Assembly: GCA_000181795.3 (NCBI GenBank)
Contig: CM012954.1
Span: 13,402,581-13,466,580, forward strand
Length of the DNA stretch: 64,000 bases
Direction: 5' to 3'
Origin: Trichinella spiralis
Taxonomy: Eukaryota; Nematoda; Enoplea; Trichinellida; Trichinellidae
The position numbers and the translations under genes are program-made. Below are positions 35,001 through 47,390 of the stretch, piece by piece; positions within the stretch are counted from its first letter, which is position 1, and every line of letters starts with the position of its first letter. Under the pieces are notes generated by a model. The model was not told the origin of the DNA. It saw only the letters and a program-made list of their open reading frames with translations, and made no database searches.

Positions 35001-37889
35001 ATTGAAATAGATAACACAACACGGAACATTAACAAGACCGTTAACTGAGTAAATATACTGAGTTTAAAAATTTGCATACAGCGATATTTACATAAGACGC
35101 TTTAAAGAATCGTTATTGATCAGTCTTTCATTGGAAAGTGAATTTATTCTTCTAATCGCTAGGTCGCTTTTGAAGTTGTGCACATTTTTCTTTTTGGTAG
35201 TTTATTCTTCTCAACAATCCAGTTATTAATTATTGTTTTTGGTAAGTAATTCTTTAATTGAATTGTTAATTTTTCTTTTGTTGAAATGTTTTCTGGCATT
35301 GTATCATTTTGTATATCGATTTGTATGCATTGTATTTATTATTACTTACAAATTTGTGAAAATAGGTTAACAATAATTGTTTTACAATATAAGTAATAAT
35401 TATTGATTGATTGAATAAATACAAAAGTACAAAAGAGCTGGATTAGGGGATAAGAAGAAAAGCTAGCGAGGCGGAAAAGATAGTTGAACGTAATTTTTAA
35501 TTATCCAGTGTCAATTGAGCCATGCTTGTCGGTCCGTTTGACCAGACTGTTGCCCTTTTATCGGTGAAGCTTGCAACGGGTGGCTCCCTGGAGAAATGAC
35601 CCGCTGAATTGATTTCACATGTTTTGAAATTTGAATCACTGTTGCATCGTTACTCGGCTTTTGAGAAATCATTTACAAATCGATTGCAAGCCGATTAGCA
35701 TGCCTGCTTGATGTAACAAGTGACTTGGCGTTCGGCTAATAATTACGCGCTCCACGGTCAGACAATGACTTTCCAACTTGTTATTATCAGCGGCTCACCG
35801 CAGGTGGCTAAGTGTTCTGCTTTCACTCAGCATGCAAATCATATCTGAAAACACCTTCTATACATATATGTATATGGAAATATATGCACTCTGATCAACT
35901 GATGACATCACAATTGTTATGCGGTGGGTGTGTCAGATAGGAGTTTGTTTTCTTTGTTTCTTGCCTTCTTGTTGCCCTTTCTTATGTTCACAGTTAGGCA
36001 AACTATCTATAAATTCTGCTCTTGTTCTTCAATTGATGCGATTAATCTGCTGGAAAATTGAACAAGTGTACACTTAGCATACTGTAACATGGTCGGTCAA
36101 GGTGGGATGTTGGCAAACATTGCTTTTTGTTAAGAGAACACTTGCAATGACCGTCAAGTGTTCAACAAACTTTTCTTCATATTCCAGCGTCCTACCGTTT
36201 TTTGAACATTACAATGACAATAAAATCATACAAACTCAAATATGTTGAACATGATTTTTTTTAATCATCAACATGCTTCAAAAGAGCCGACGATAATTTT
36301 CTGTTTTACAACTTGTTGAATGAACATTTGTAAATGACATTTGAATATTTTTTTATTAATATTATTTTTTATCTTTTGTAAGCACATTGCTTTTATTCTG
36401 TGTGGATTGTATTGGTCAAGTAAAAACGATCCCACTAATAATAACAACTTCAATCATGGATCAAATTGCCAAAAGAAAATTATACAATGAATAATTATTA
36501 AACGATTATTGATTATCATTTAGCTTCCGCCTAATCGGCTAACAAGCAAGCGATCAATTTTGTAAAAAGGGAAAATTGTTCAGCTGCGTGATTGTAAAAT
36601 TAAAAAAAACATACTATCGAATAATGCACTTCACCATTTAAAATGCATAAAATTTTGAAATTGATTAAAATTTTTTATTCTCTAATTACAATAAGATTTA
36701 AAGAAAAAAAACCTACCTACCATATATGGTGACCGTTTTTGATTTGACCTATATGTGTTTCATCATTACATAAATATAGGTAATCAATTGCGTTGATGTT
36801 GCTGGACAAAAGTTTACCTAGATTTTATCACATTTGTGCAAAAGGTGAACAATATTTTTCGAAGAAAGTACTCCCATTAATGATAATAAATAATTAAAAA
36901 TTTGATAATGTTCAACTATTTGAATTTTTAAATTATCAATCAATCAAGAAAAGGCACTTTTAATTTAAATAACAAGTTTATATTCCATTTTGAAAACTAC
37001 CCTTTTTGTGCTGTTTTTCTTTAATTGAAATAACATGAAATTATTTTTTTACTAAATGAAACGTCTGACAAGGCCAATGACGTTGTTTGTTGAACTTTCT
37101 TTTGGGAAAAATATAAATACAGCTATTTATCATAATTTTCTTTCTTTTCAAATAACAATGCATTTTTTTGTTTATTTCACCAATGGTACAGTATTCTAAA
37201 TGAAATATTTTTTGTTCTATAAAGTATAATGCATGAAAAATGTAATGGGATGGAGGATTCTGATCCTAAATTTCAATTTAAGAATTTCATTTTAAGTTCA
37301 TTTGAAAACATGAAAACATCTAAAGCAGTTCTTTTGGAAACCTTCACTTAAAGCATACACTACTTTTATATTATAACAAATTTTCTAACAATGAAAACAG
37401 CATGCATTCGTATTATAATATTTTCAATGGATAAACTATTCAAGCCAGTTTTCTCGTTGTTATTTTAATTCGTCTTTAAAATACCAACAAATAAAACCTT
37501 AACGAATATAAATTCTTCATGCCATGTTTTTTTCTTTTTCTTATTAACATAAACTGAACACTAAGATATTTAATTATTTTAAAAAAGTGGCAGTTGTTTA
37601 AATTTTATTTGTGAGAAAATTTTTCACATAGATTTTGTAACAAATAAATTAAAAGGTGAAGAACTTTGTCACTGGATATAAATTATATGTAAATTAAATT
37701 AATTGATGCAAAAACAATGTCAAAAAGCTGCTTTGATGAGGTGTGTTCATTGTCCACTGCAGTTGTCCGTGGTTGTCTGGCATTTTTATCTGCTCTCGCG
37801 GATACGTAGTCTTCGAAGCTTGGAACTGGACAGTGTTTAATAATTACCGGTCAACGCTAAATGTACATGTTGACTGGTAAAGATGTTGC
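35001..37889. other. Intergenic upstream of the chitin-binding gene and downstream of ZIC
   Basis: 2.9 kb. A slightly GC-richer patch lies at 35500-35840 and 35930-36010 (no frame I trust); the remainder is AT-rich. No RNA gene or repeat recognised. Confidence 0.45.
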
Positions 37890-38043
37890 TTAGCATATGG
37901 ATTGAATTTTTCGCAGCTGCTCACCATTTACATAGTTGAATAAGGGAGGCACGCCCGAATGACAAACGTACCACTCGCTCAGGTTGGGATTTTGTGAATT
38001 TAATCCAAGATGTTGTACGGCTTGATGATGATGATGCAGTTGC

Positions 38044-38080
<37 letters not shown>

Positions 38081-39560
38081 GCTGCTGCTGCTGATGCTGA
38101 TGTTGTTGTTGTTGTTGTTGCTGTTGTTGACTGTCATTTGTATCTTGCACTTGTGGTTCCAACTGATGAGACGGCTCTTCTTTAAGAACGCTGGGAGTAG
38201 TCGACTCACCGTCACTAGCTACTGGTGAAGATCCACTACTACCCACCGGCTCTTTGTTGCAATTCATAGGGACAAATTTTCCATGAACCTTAAATATTTA
38301 ATACATATTCCTTTCTTACAGTTATATTCAGACAGTATTATTTTTAACCTATACATTTTACAATGATTATAAATTATTTTATGAACTGTTTATCACTTAC
38401 TTTCATGTGTTTACGAAGTGATGACGGATGAGTATAACTTTTTCCACATCCATCAGCTCGACAATAATAAGGTTTATCAGTGGTGTGCACGTGTGAATGT
38501 TTTTTGCGATCACTGCTATTTGCAAATCGTCTGTCACATCCTGCAAACTCACATTTGAACGGCTTTTCACCTGTAAATAAAATTAAAAACAGTGATCTTT
38601 TCAAATGAACAATTCATTGTTTAACTTGCCTGTATGAGTGCGCTTGTGAATTTTTAAATTTTCGCTACGGGCAAATACCTTTCCACAACCAGAAAATGGA
38701 CAGGCGAATGGCTTTTCTCCAGTGTGAACCCGTATGTGATTGACAAGCTTGTATTTAGCTTTGAATGGCTTGCCAGCCCGCGAACAGTTTTTCCAAAAGC
38801 AAACATGATAATTACTGTCCTGTGTTCCAACGTGTTCCACTGTCAAGTGACTGACTATATCATACATGTTAGAAAACATGCGTTCACAGCACGGACTGCC
38901 CGTGGTCGCATCAGTCCACATGCATTTCACCGGTTTTTCCATACAAGGCATCATTTGTTGCTGCTGTTGATGCTGATGCTGTTGTTGTTGATGCTTGAGA
39001 TAGCGTAAAAAGGCGCCAGTTTGACAGTACGGATGTTGAAACTGCACTGCTGCGGGGGCAGAATTTTGCAGACCTGTAAAAGCACTGCTTGCAGCTGACA
39101 TGAACGAATGTGCTCGTGGGTCTGAGGATAGTTTCAGGCATGTCGACCACTGACCAAATTGACATGGCGGTGATGCGGGCGCTCCTGATTCAGAGCTAAT
39201 AACGTGCGGGTTCAAATAAGGAAGTCGAGCTTGGTTACTTGGCTCAGCATGGAACTGAACCGCACTGGTTAGAGGATCGGCGCTGGTACTTTGTAAAAAT
39301 GCGTGACGTTCGGTTGGCGCAAAGCTTGCTGAATATTGACCAACAGCGTTCGGCTCGCGTTTCAAAAATCCGTGTGCATTGGCGCCCTGCAGTTGTTCAT
39401 TGCCACCGCCACCGTAATAAACAGCGGCGGCCGCAAATGGCGTCGAAGCTTCGGCAGCTTGAAAAGTGGTGCAAAAATTGGCAGCTGCTCCTGGCGCAGT
39501 ACTGGACAAAGCTTGGAAAGCTGCCGGTGCCGGTGGCAATGAGTCGAAAGGGTTCAACAT
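37890..39560 (-). CDS. zic: ZIC / odd-paired family zinc-finger transcription factor
   Basis: Three exons on the minus strand: 39560-38630, 38570-38401 and 38288-37890 (1500 nt, 499 residues). The N-terminal half is Ala/Ser/Pro-rich with Gln/His runs. Five C2H2 fingers follow in ZIC order: finger 1 is the divergent type ([20 protein letters not shown] with a long Cys spacing), finger 2 begins [20 protein letters not shown], finger 3 [18 protein letters not shown], finger 4 [18 protein letters not shown] and finger 5 [18 protein letters not shown]. The C-terminal exon has a Ser/Thr-rich stretch, long Gln/His runs and a short conserved [12 protein letters not shown] motif, as in vertebrate ZIC tails. 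ZIC/OPA proteins act in neural, muscle and segmentation patterning. The intron after finger 3 (38629-38571) starts with GC rather than GT (ACAG|GCAAGT); using GC-AG splicing is the only way to join the fingers in frame. Confidence 0.95.
38031..38133 (-). repeat. CAG/CAA triplet run in the ZIC coding region
   Basis: About 30 codons of Gln and His, mixed CAA/CAG/CAT, within exon 3 of the ZIC gene. It yields poly-Val and poly-Leu frames on the other strand that are not genes. A shorter run lies at 38959-38998. Confidence 0.9.
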
Positions 39561-42500
39561 GGAATTTCCGGTCCGAGTCGAGCGATGTGATAGCGGCTAG
39601 CGCTCGTCGACCTGCTGAGTCCTGACAGACAAGAATAAACTCCCCGCTAGGTTTATTTTCACGGCTCACGGATGCGCTAACGGCCATTGGTAGTTTCTGA
39701 CATTGTTGTCCAATCACTGTCGTTCATTTACTGTAGCAGCGAATCGCCTGGAAACGGCTTTCGCCATGCGGAAAAACTATCCACAAATGCGAGCTTGTTT
39801 TTCAATTCACTGCTCTTATTTTAAAGTGCAGGAAAGAAAAATCGGGGGAAAAGGTTGAATTAAATCAATGCAGTAATTTCGTCACTTTTACTTTTACATG
39901 GTTTTGTTCTGTTCTAACTTACTTGAAAGTTCCTGACTCAGCATATTACGTTTTCATTTTTAAGCTAGCAGCAATTGAATATTTAAATAAAATTTAAATA
40001 ATTTAGATATCAATTGAATAGTGGCTTTGAAAACTATCATTTGAAAGCATTCGTATATTAAAAATTACAGGTCAAATTTGAATAACTAACAATTCACTGT
40101 TTGAACAAACACATCAATCATATAAGCTGGTTACATGTTTTTTTAATGTATTTTTAATTGTAATTAAAGTTGAAAAGACTATTTAATACTGAACAGAATA
40201 TTAGTTTATTGTTTTAAACTATTAAACTCACAAATCGTATTCACCGTAATAATTGTTTCATCTATAATATATTGCAAATTGCTCTTTTCAATGCGCTAAT
40301 GCTCTTTTCAAAATATGGCGTTATTTATTTTGGCGAAGCGAGTGATGCTGAAATATTCTGAGATCGCATCTATGATAAAAATGATAGCAAATGTGTCACT
40401 TTCTGCAGGCGGATAATGTTCACAGTAGCTAAATTAATGAAAATTAGTATGCATTACGTGCAATGTTTCTGCTGATGACCTAGCCTTTTCGAATTTAGCG
40501 CGCTTGCATAATGCGCTTCACCTGGCTAACTAGCTTGACAAGGAAAAGTCAAGAGGTCATTCTGATCATAATCCAGGCCGTAGTGCAGAAGTCAACCGAA
40601 AAAGGCAAAAGTCAAGAAAAAGTCATTTTATACCGTTTGCTTAACACTGGCTTCACTTGAAGTGAAATATCAATGAACATTATTGATCAAGTATAAGCAT
40701 GTTCCATGTTTGCTGCAGTGAACTTAATAAGTGACTGAAAAATTTTTAATTTCATGAAAAAATTTTATAAAAATAGGTATAATAATTTATTAATGAAAAA
40801 ATATTGTAATTGTAAAGAATATTCTACTGTGCATCATAGGCATGCTTGTTTTATTATGAGATATGGTGGTTGTAACTTTTTAGTTTTTTTTCTTCTTTTC
40901 ATTTGTTATGGCTCCATAGTGACTAACTTGCAGGTGGTTCGATTTGATATCAAATTCTTGTGCAGTGTCATTTTTTCAGAGATAATGAAGTAGTAGCAGT
41001 TGTAGCAATAGTAGTAATAGTAGTGGCGCACAAGCGGCAAAAGTTGAGGGTCGGGGTCAGTCAGCATACCAGTGACTGTCCATTCTTTGACTACAATAGT
41101 TGACATGCTCATCCATTGTGGATGTTAGTTTGACGTAGACTCGGCGGCGCTCCAGTGCTTTGTCGTTCATTTGGGCGCGGGTAAGTAATCTTACAGCGTG
41201 CATTGTTATCCACTGAGTCGAGGCTAAACGATGCTTTAGCACAAGAGGTGTTGACTGTGGTCGGATGCTTGCTGCACACAATATATTAAAATGCCTTTCC
41301 GACATAGATTGGTCGCATTAGCTAATATTACTGCATGCATTGTGTTTCAGTGACCCCGTACGGCACCTGCCCGTTTAGCAAAAAGAATGCAGTGTTCAAT
41401 TAGCTATTGTTTTAACATAGGTCAATCTGATTTTGGGCACATAGCAAAATCAGATTCTATTGCGTAGCAAGACGTACTCAAGTCTCAGTTGCGTAAATAC
41501 CTATGGGAACGCGACAGTTTTGGCAAATCGACTGGTCATCCATTTTATTTACAGGAGCAAATTTTCTACTGATTTCAGCAGGTGCCACAGATTTATATTA
41601 CTTAGCTTCTAGTCAATCAGATTCATTAGCTGATAGCGGTAGGCGGTTCCGATTGACAGGCAGGAACAGTGACCCCATGCTATGCTTCATTTCCGATTTA
41701 CGTTTACTTATTTGCGTCTTAGCAACCTGGGTACGAGAAGGATTATCAAACACGCAATTTGTGCTACATTTTCTTATAACTATTATGCACTATTGCACAA
41801 CGTTACTGAAATTGCATATATGCTATGCACATGCATTGTGTTTTCTAACGAAACTTTGCATAATGAAGCATTCTGTTTTTTCCTTTAAATGCAGTTTAGC
41901 AGAGTTCAATTTCAATGTTCATATCAATTTATAAAACAAATTGCATTTTTGATTTGCAATTGAAAAGATGCATACTACTTGAAAATGATTCTAAAGTGAC
42001 GTGGAAAAAAATGATTGCACAAAATACTCATACAACAATTTAAATGGCTAAAAAAGATAAGAAATGAAAAAAAATTTGTAGAATTACAAAGTGCTTAACT
42101 ACCGGACAACAACAACTGACAGCACTCATATATTTCTTCATATTCATATTTAAAATCAAATTGAATAATTAGAATTAAAGTCAAAATAAATATACAGTTT
42201 TTTACCTCCGTTCTTACTACACCTATTGTCATATGTGAAAGAAACTTTTACTTTATCATGTATGTGCTTCTGTTTAAATTTTAGCCAAATAAGAAGAATA
42301 ATTTCTCATCCCATTTTATAACAGTACTTTCATGTTCATAAATTGTGATGGTAAAATGCACGATGCAAATAGTGAATCTGTTACAGTGTCATTGATGACA
42401 GTATTGCAAAATATGTTTCAATTACTTAATCGCAAGGCTGCATGTGATTTGCAATTGTTCATTTAAAATGTGCAAAGAAGTCGTTAACAGGCAATTATTT

Positions 42501-45500
42501 ATTTTCCTCTGAATCTTTGTTTTTTGTTTACTGCAATTTGTTGAAGTTTTTGCACTATTATGTAAAATATTGTCGAAATAAGCATTTTGCCTTTCTGATG
42601 AATTTCATTTGCTCCTTTATGCCTGATTTTAAACTTAGGCAATCCTATTATCATTCCCTGCTTATTTACTTTGCTTACCATTGCTGATTTGCATTAATGT
42701 TTTCTGAAAATAGTACATCATATTCTTTTCATTATGCAATTTTATTTTCACTTCACTGAATTTAACTGTTTCAACAGCAATCGTTTCAATATTTTGTTTT
42801 GTATTTGAAAATTGAATTCATAATTAATGATTGACTGTGGTTTCTGATAAAATTATTAAGAACTGATTACTGTTAACACTAAATTAATAACATAGATTTT
42901 TAATATGCTAATGTGCATGTATTATTATTTTCTTGTTATGAGTGATAAACAAATCGTTTAGTTCTAACTATGTACAATTAGAAAACGTAATGTGAAAATC
43001 ATAATACTGCAATTTTGGAAATAATGTGAACCATGAATTCCACTGAATTTCTATTGAAAATTTCCGTTCATAAATCTAAACTGACATGCCGCATAAAAAG
43101 CATAACAGACCAAGCGTTTCCGACATTCATAGGGCTTCTTTTATGTTCATTGTACAAGTATACAATCAAAGCTACTTGGACATCTTTTCTTGCCAGTTGC
43201 TCAGTAGATTGACCATCTGCGAAGCCGGACCGTGGCTGAAAGCCACCCGCTGACTGAGTTCTGTTAACAATCACGGTTGGTGGCCAGACAAAACGAATCA
43301 TCACTGATCAAGGCGTAGTTCCCTGGCGAGCTTTAATTCGACTCCATTCCAAAAAATTAATAGACTGTTTTGTTTTCTTTTCTTAGCATTTGGCACCAGC
43401 TTGTTAGCATTTTGTAGTGAAACAGCCCCTAAATACTCACTTGTTTTACCTTACAAACACCAACCAATGGTATCTTTTTTGCGTTTTGCCATGCATGCGT
43501 CAACGTTTCATGTGAAATTCAAACGATTATTTTATGCATTTTGTTTTACTGTAGATCCACTTTATCAGAAAAATTAGAAATGAAAAAAAAGCAAAGCAAG
43601 CAAGCGGATAAAAAATCTAGTTAATTGCAATTTTTATAATTTTTATGAAATATCTCTGACATTAGTGATTTTGATAATTTGCTCATTGCGTCACGTATAG
43701 GATTACATGTTTTGAATCGCTTTGATCATTTTTTATGCTTCTCCAACTTGTTAACGGTGTTGGGATCTTAGCTGCTCAGTTTTATTGAGCAAGTTATTTT
43801 AAAGCTATGCGTAGTTCAGCAATAATTTGTATTTGAAGGAAATTATTTGAAATGATTAAACTAATTCATCACCAAATTAGGGGTTCAGTCGGTATTTTCA
43901 AAGTAATTGAAAACGAATCCCCGTCGTCAAGCAAACTGTTTTTGGGCACAATTTACAGTAAGGCAGGAGCAGCCATGCTGTGAGACTGGCTGTCACTTGC
44001 AAGGTGCAGAAGCGGATCTAAATGTGAGCCAGTTTGCAAGTGGGCCACGCAATTGGCACTGCAACTACAGAATGGAAGCATCCCGCTGAGATTTGGTGTC
44101 TTCACCAAGCGATCAGTTTTAGTGTTCAATTTAGTCCTGTTTTTTCTGTCATGGATTCTATTGTTCTGATGTCAAAATTAGGAAGGAATCAGGTCCTGCT
44201 TGTATGCAAGTCGCCGTTGGGCAAATTTTACTTGGTTGGGAATAAAAATTGTAAATTTTCCACTTTACCGTTAACAGCGTTGATTATCGATGTCCCCAGC
44301 TTGTGTGTTTATTTTCAGTGTGGTTTTGTATTCGATTCGACTATTTTCTTGTTCTCCTTGTTTTCTCAATTACATCCATGCTAAACAGCAACATGGACAA
44401 CATCTAAACAGCAATTCAACGTGAACTGGACTGAATTTTGTCTAAACTCTATCCGGATAATCTTTTAATAAAAATGAGGCTAATTTAAGCTGTATGCCTT
44501 CTGGTAACAGCAGCATGCAATAATAAGACTTTCAGTGAAATCAATTTGGGATCTTTTTGCAGTATTTTGATTTTTCGGGTTGCGTCAGATTTAGAGCAGC
44601 TTGGCGTCCCGTTGAGCCTGTAATAACAGGGTTGGTGGAGATTTCGTGCATAGGTTTTAATTTCATTAAATAGATCAGGGTCGAAAAGCTGAAAACGAAC
44701 ACCTGCCTTGTGTCCGTTTGGCCAGCTGGCCATCATTGTGATCGAGCAGTTTTTCTGTAGCTATCCAAGATAGCCAATTAAGTGACTCGGAAATTCTAGG
44801 GTCCATTGTACAAGCATAAAAAGCTATTGCTGTTGACGCCTCGAGTGCTAAACGAGCGCTTAACCCAGATTATCAGACTACAATAGCCTTTGACGTTCGT
44901 CATCATTAGATTGGTTGCGTTTTGGTCCTTCGAAGCCACAAAAGCTTTTTTCATGATCTTCCCTTTGCGTCAGTCCGCCAAGCATTGTTTAACTTGCCGA
45001 CACCCCACGGTGGTTACCATCTTTGAAAGCGTCCGGACCGGATGATGCAACATCTGGTCAGCTAAGATGATAACTTGCGCGAATGAACGCTTTTGTGGAG
45101 GTGAGCTGATGTAGTAGTTCAGCAGTCGTGCAATATCAGCTATTGCAAAGTCATTCTAGCGGAACTATTGCAAAGTCATGCGGAATTTGATGATTGCGTG
45201 CATTTCTTTCACATTGTAAATGTTTGTTTTTAACAACATGACTTCAGCTATATATGTTCATTTTAGTACTTCATTGTTTTCAAATTTGGAAGTGAAATTG
45301 TTGTTCATGTGAAATTCTTTTTTTAATGAAAATTAGGTTTATCACTGACATATTCTTCCATTATAAAGAATTTGCTTTTTGTAGTCTTATTTTTCTTTAT
45401 GAAAGAGGTACTTTATAAATCAAATGATAAAAAATTTTTTCATTTGAACTATAACATATGTGATAAACATGGGCATTGATAAGTCTAATTTATACGGATG

Positions 45501-46955
45501 GAGCGGATATATTATCCAGAAGATTTATTTGGGATCCAGGGAATGGACATTGTGGGAGTTGCATAACATTTTTTCCCATTTTTCCCAAAAATGCCCAAGT
45601 CGCCCCCTTCTTATCAACGCTATTGATGATAAATAAAGCATTTTTTACTTTTAATTAATATATGATAAGCAATTGCAGGCCCTCTAGTTGTATCTTTATT
45701 AATCACTTTGTGCAATTAGGGATCTGCGTTCTGATTTGATTACTCTTCGATCACGTGATTATTGATTCTTGTACTGTATTTAATTTTGCACTTAATTTTT
45801 TATTTAAACTGATTTGATTGATTAGATTTAATTCAATTTGATGTTTCAGATACTAATTATTCAGTACTGAACAATCATCTTTAGGAGTGCTAGTAACTGT
45901 GTATTCTTTTTTAAATTAATATCATCTCATTTTGGACACTGAATAAAGCATAATTTAAAAAATCAACGCTGCTTATTGGCAAGATTAATTAATTTTTCTA
46001 ACAGAACATTAGAACAGACAAAGGAAGTCAATTTTTTGCGGAAATTTTAAATATGACCTTCAGCAGATATCATCGAACTGTTTCCTTTCACAGTTAATTA
46101 GACATATACAATAGGTTTTACACTTTAGCGAGTTTGTAGCTTTTGTTGTTGTTCAGCGAAGGAAACTATATTGAAACAACAAGTAACATTTTATATAAAG
46201 TAATTTTTCAAATTCATTTATTTATTTATTTAAATGTAAATAGAAGAAAATTGACGTCACTCAGATTTTTTGCCTGCGTATTTGACAGTATTGGTGAATA
46301 TTGTAAGTGGATAATGTGCGATACTGGTATCAAGAGAAAAGGGTTGTCAATAGAATGCTTTTTTTTTCATTTTCTGGGTCTTTGAAAATGTGCGCTTGAG
46401 TGAAAATCTTCCAGAACAATATACCCAGTCAGCTAGTAATGTTATAAGGCGATAATTGAAATGTCCAGAGCGACCTTTTGCAACGGTAATAAAAATTATG
46501 CTTTACAAAAAGAACTGGTTGGAAAAATTGTGAATTCCGTTTTGCAATTGGTTGTGGCCGTCAATCAGTTTCGCACTTTGCAAACACAAATGGGCGCAAC
46601 GTTCAACAAATGGACAGCTGTCAGATGAGGAGGCAAATAGCGGGCCAGGAGAAAAATATACGACAGACCTTGACACTGGATTGTCGAGAAGAAATTAGCA
46701 CAAGCTGAACAAAAGCGACAGAATGACAGGGTCGTATTGGTAAGACATCGATCACAAGCATGCCGCTGGCGCATTGACCTTAGGCATTGGGAAATATTAC
46801 AATTTCATTAAATGGAAAATAGAAAAAAAAATTAGTATTATTTTCAATTAAAACGCACCATTTTCTTTATTTAAATTTCCACTATGCTCATTCAAAAATT
46901 GGAGACTGATTGTCATTTTTGTTATGAGTAAAATGGTCGAAAGTTTCCATTATCT
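39561..46955. other. Gene-poor region upstream of ZIC with decayed GC-richer patches
   Basis: 7.4 kb with no gene I can support. Against an AT-rich background there are GC-richer islands at about 41030-41350, 43090-43330, 43890-44470, 44480-45180 and 46430-46790. They have broken frames on both strands and could be old retroelements, pseudogenes or regulatory DNA. Since developmental factors such as ZIC usually have long flanking control regions, regulation of ZIC is a reasonable guess for part of it. Confidence 0.4.
46460..46760 (+). pseudogene. Possible decayed coding segment with frameshifts
   Basis: A plus-strand frame from ATG 46460 reads MSRATFCNGNKNYALQKELV, then an amphipathic stretch, and stops at about 46629. 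A second frame in register by one base continues with RRQIAGQEKNIRQTLTLDC, and a third with LAQAEQKRQNDRVVL before a GTAAGA donor-like site at 46739. The three pieces together resemble one helical protein broken by small indels, but the family is not recognised. On the minus strand the same DNA has an open frame with CxxC pairs. It could be chance. Confidence 0.25.
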
Positions 46956-47390
46956 CTATGAAGTCAACGCGCGTACACGATTCAGAAAATAAGATACAGC
47001 TTCAGTTGAAGAAGAATCTGAATGTGCAACCACAGGACAGCAAACTCTGTTCACGCAAACATAATTTACCGGGCATTTTCCGTCTTCACTGCACCAATCA
47101 ATTGGCAACTGTCCGTTGGGGCAATTTGGCAACGGACAGCAGCCATTTTTGAAGCAAGCATAATTCGCCTTGCACCCACTCTTGCAATCCGTCAGTGCCA
47201 AGCCTCCTAATGGACATACGGGCAACTGAACTGAACAACAGTAACCATTCTCACACTGCTGATTCTCAGAACAGCCCTCAAATGAACAAATAAAAAAGTA
47301 TTTATTTAAAAAAAATTCTTTTATTAGTTTTCCAAAGAAAACTTACTTCAGAGCATGTTCGCACTGATAACTCACCACTAGAGCATAGGT
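46956..47390 (-). CDS. Cys-rich secreted-type protein, C-terminal exons (partial)
   Basis: Two minus-strand exons are clear: 47390-47347 and 47276-46956 (TAG 46958-46956), joined in phase. The frame reads LCSSGELSVRTCSE then GCSENQQCENGYCCSVQLP and continues with two more repeats of a Cx(n)Cx(n)CCP module: CKANYACFKNGCCPLPNCPN and CPVNYVCVNRVCCPVV, then a short tail. This is the pattern of nematode Cys-rich (lustrin/EB-like) modules. The 5' part is not found with certainty. A possible upstream exon lies near 48000-48100 on the minus strand (CSTAKCSCITNNG before a GGGT|GTAATG donor in the right phase), but its acceptor and the start codon were not located. It is a neighbour and probable relative of the gene at 49242-51586. 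Confidence 0.6.

Noticed and set aside
37994-38228. Poly-Val and poly-Leu frames on the plus strand
   Set aside because: Opposite-strand readings of the ZIC Gln/His repeat.
41503-41934. 143-codon plus-strand frame
   Set aside because: No start context, no family resemblance, codon use drifts to AT-rich non-coding type in the second half.
43100-43330. Minus-strand KPYECRKR sequence resembling a zinc-finger linker
   Set aside because: The second Cys and the His pair do not fall in C2H2 spacing, and the frame has stops just upstream.
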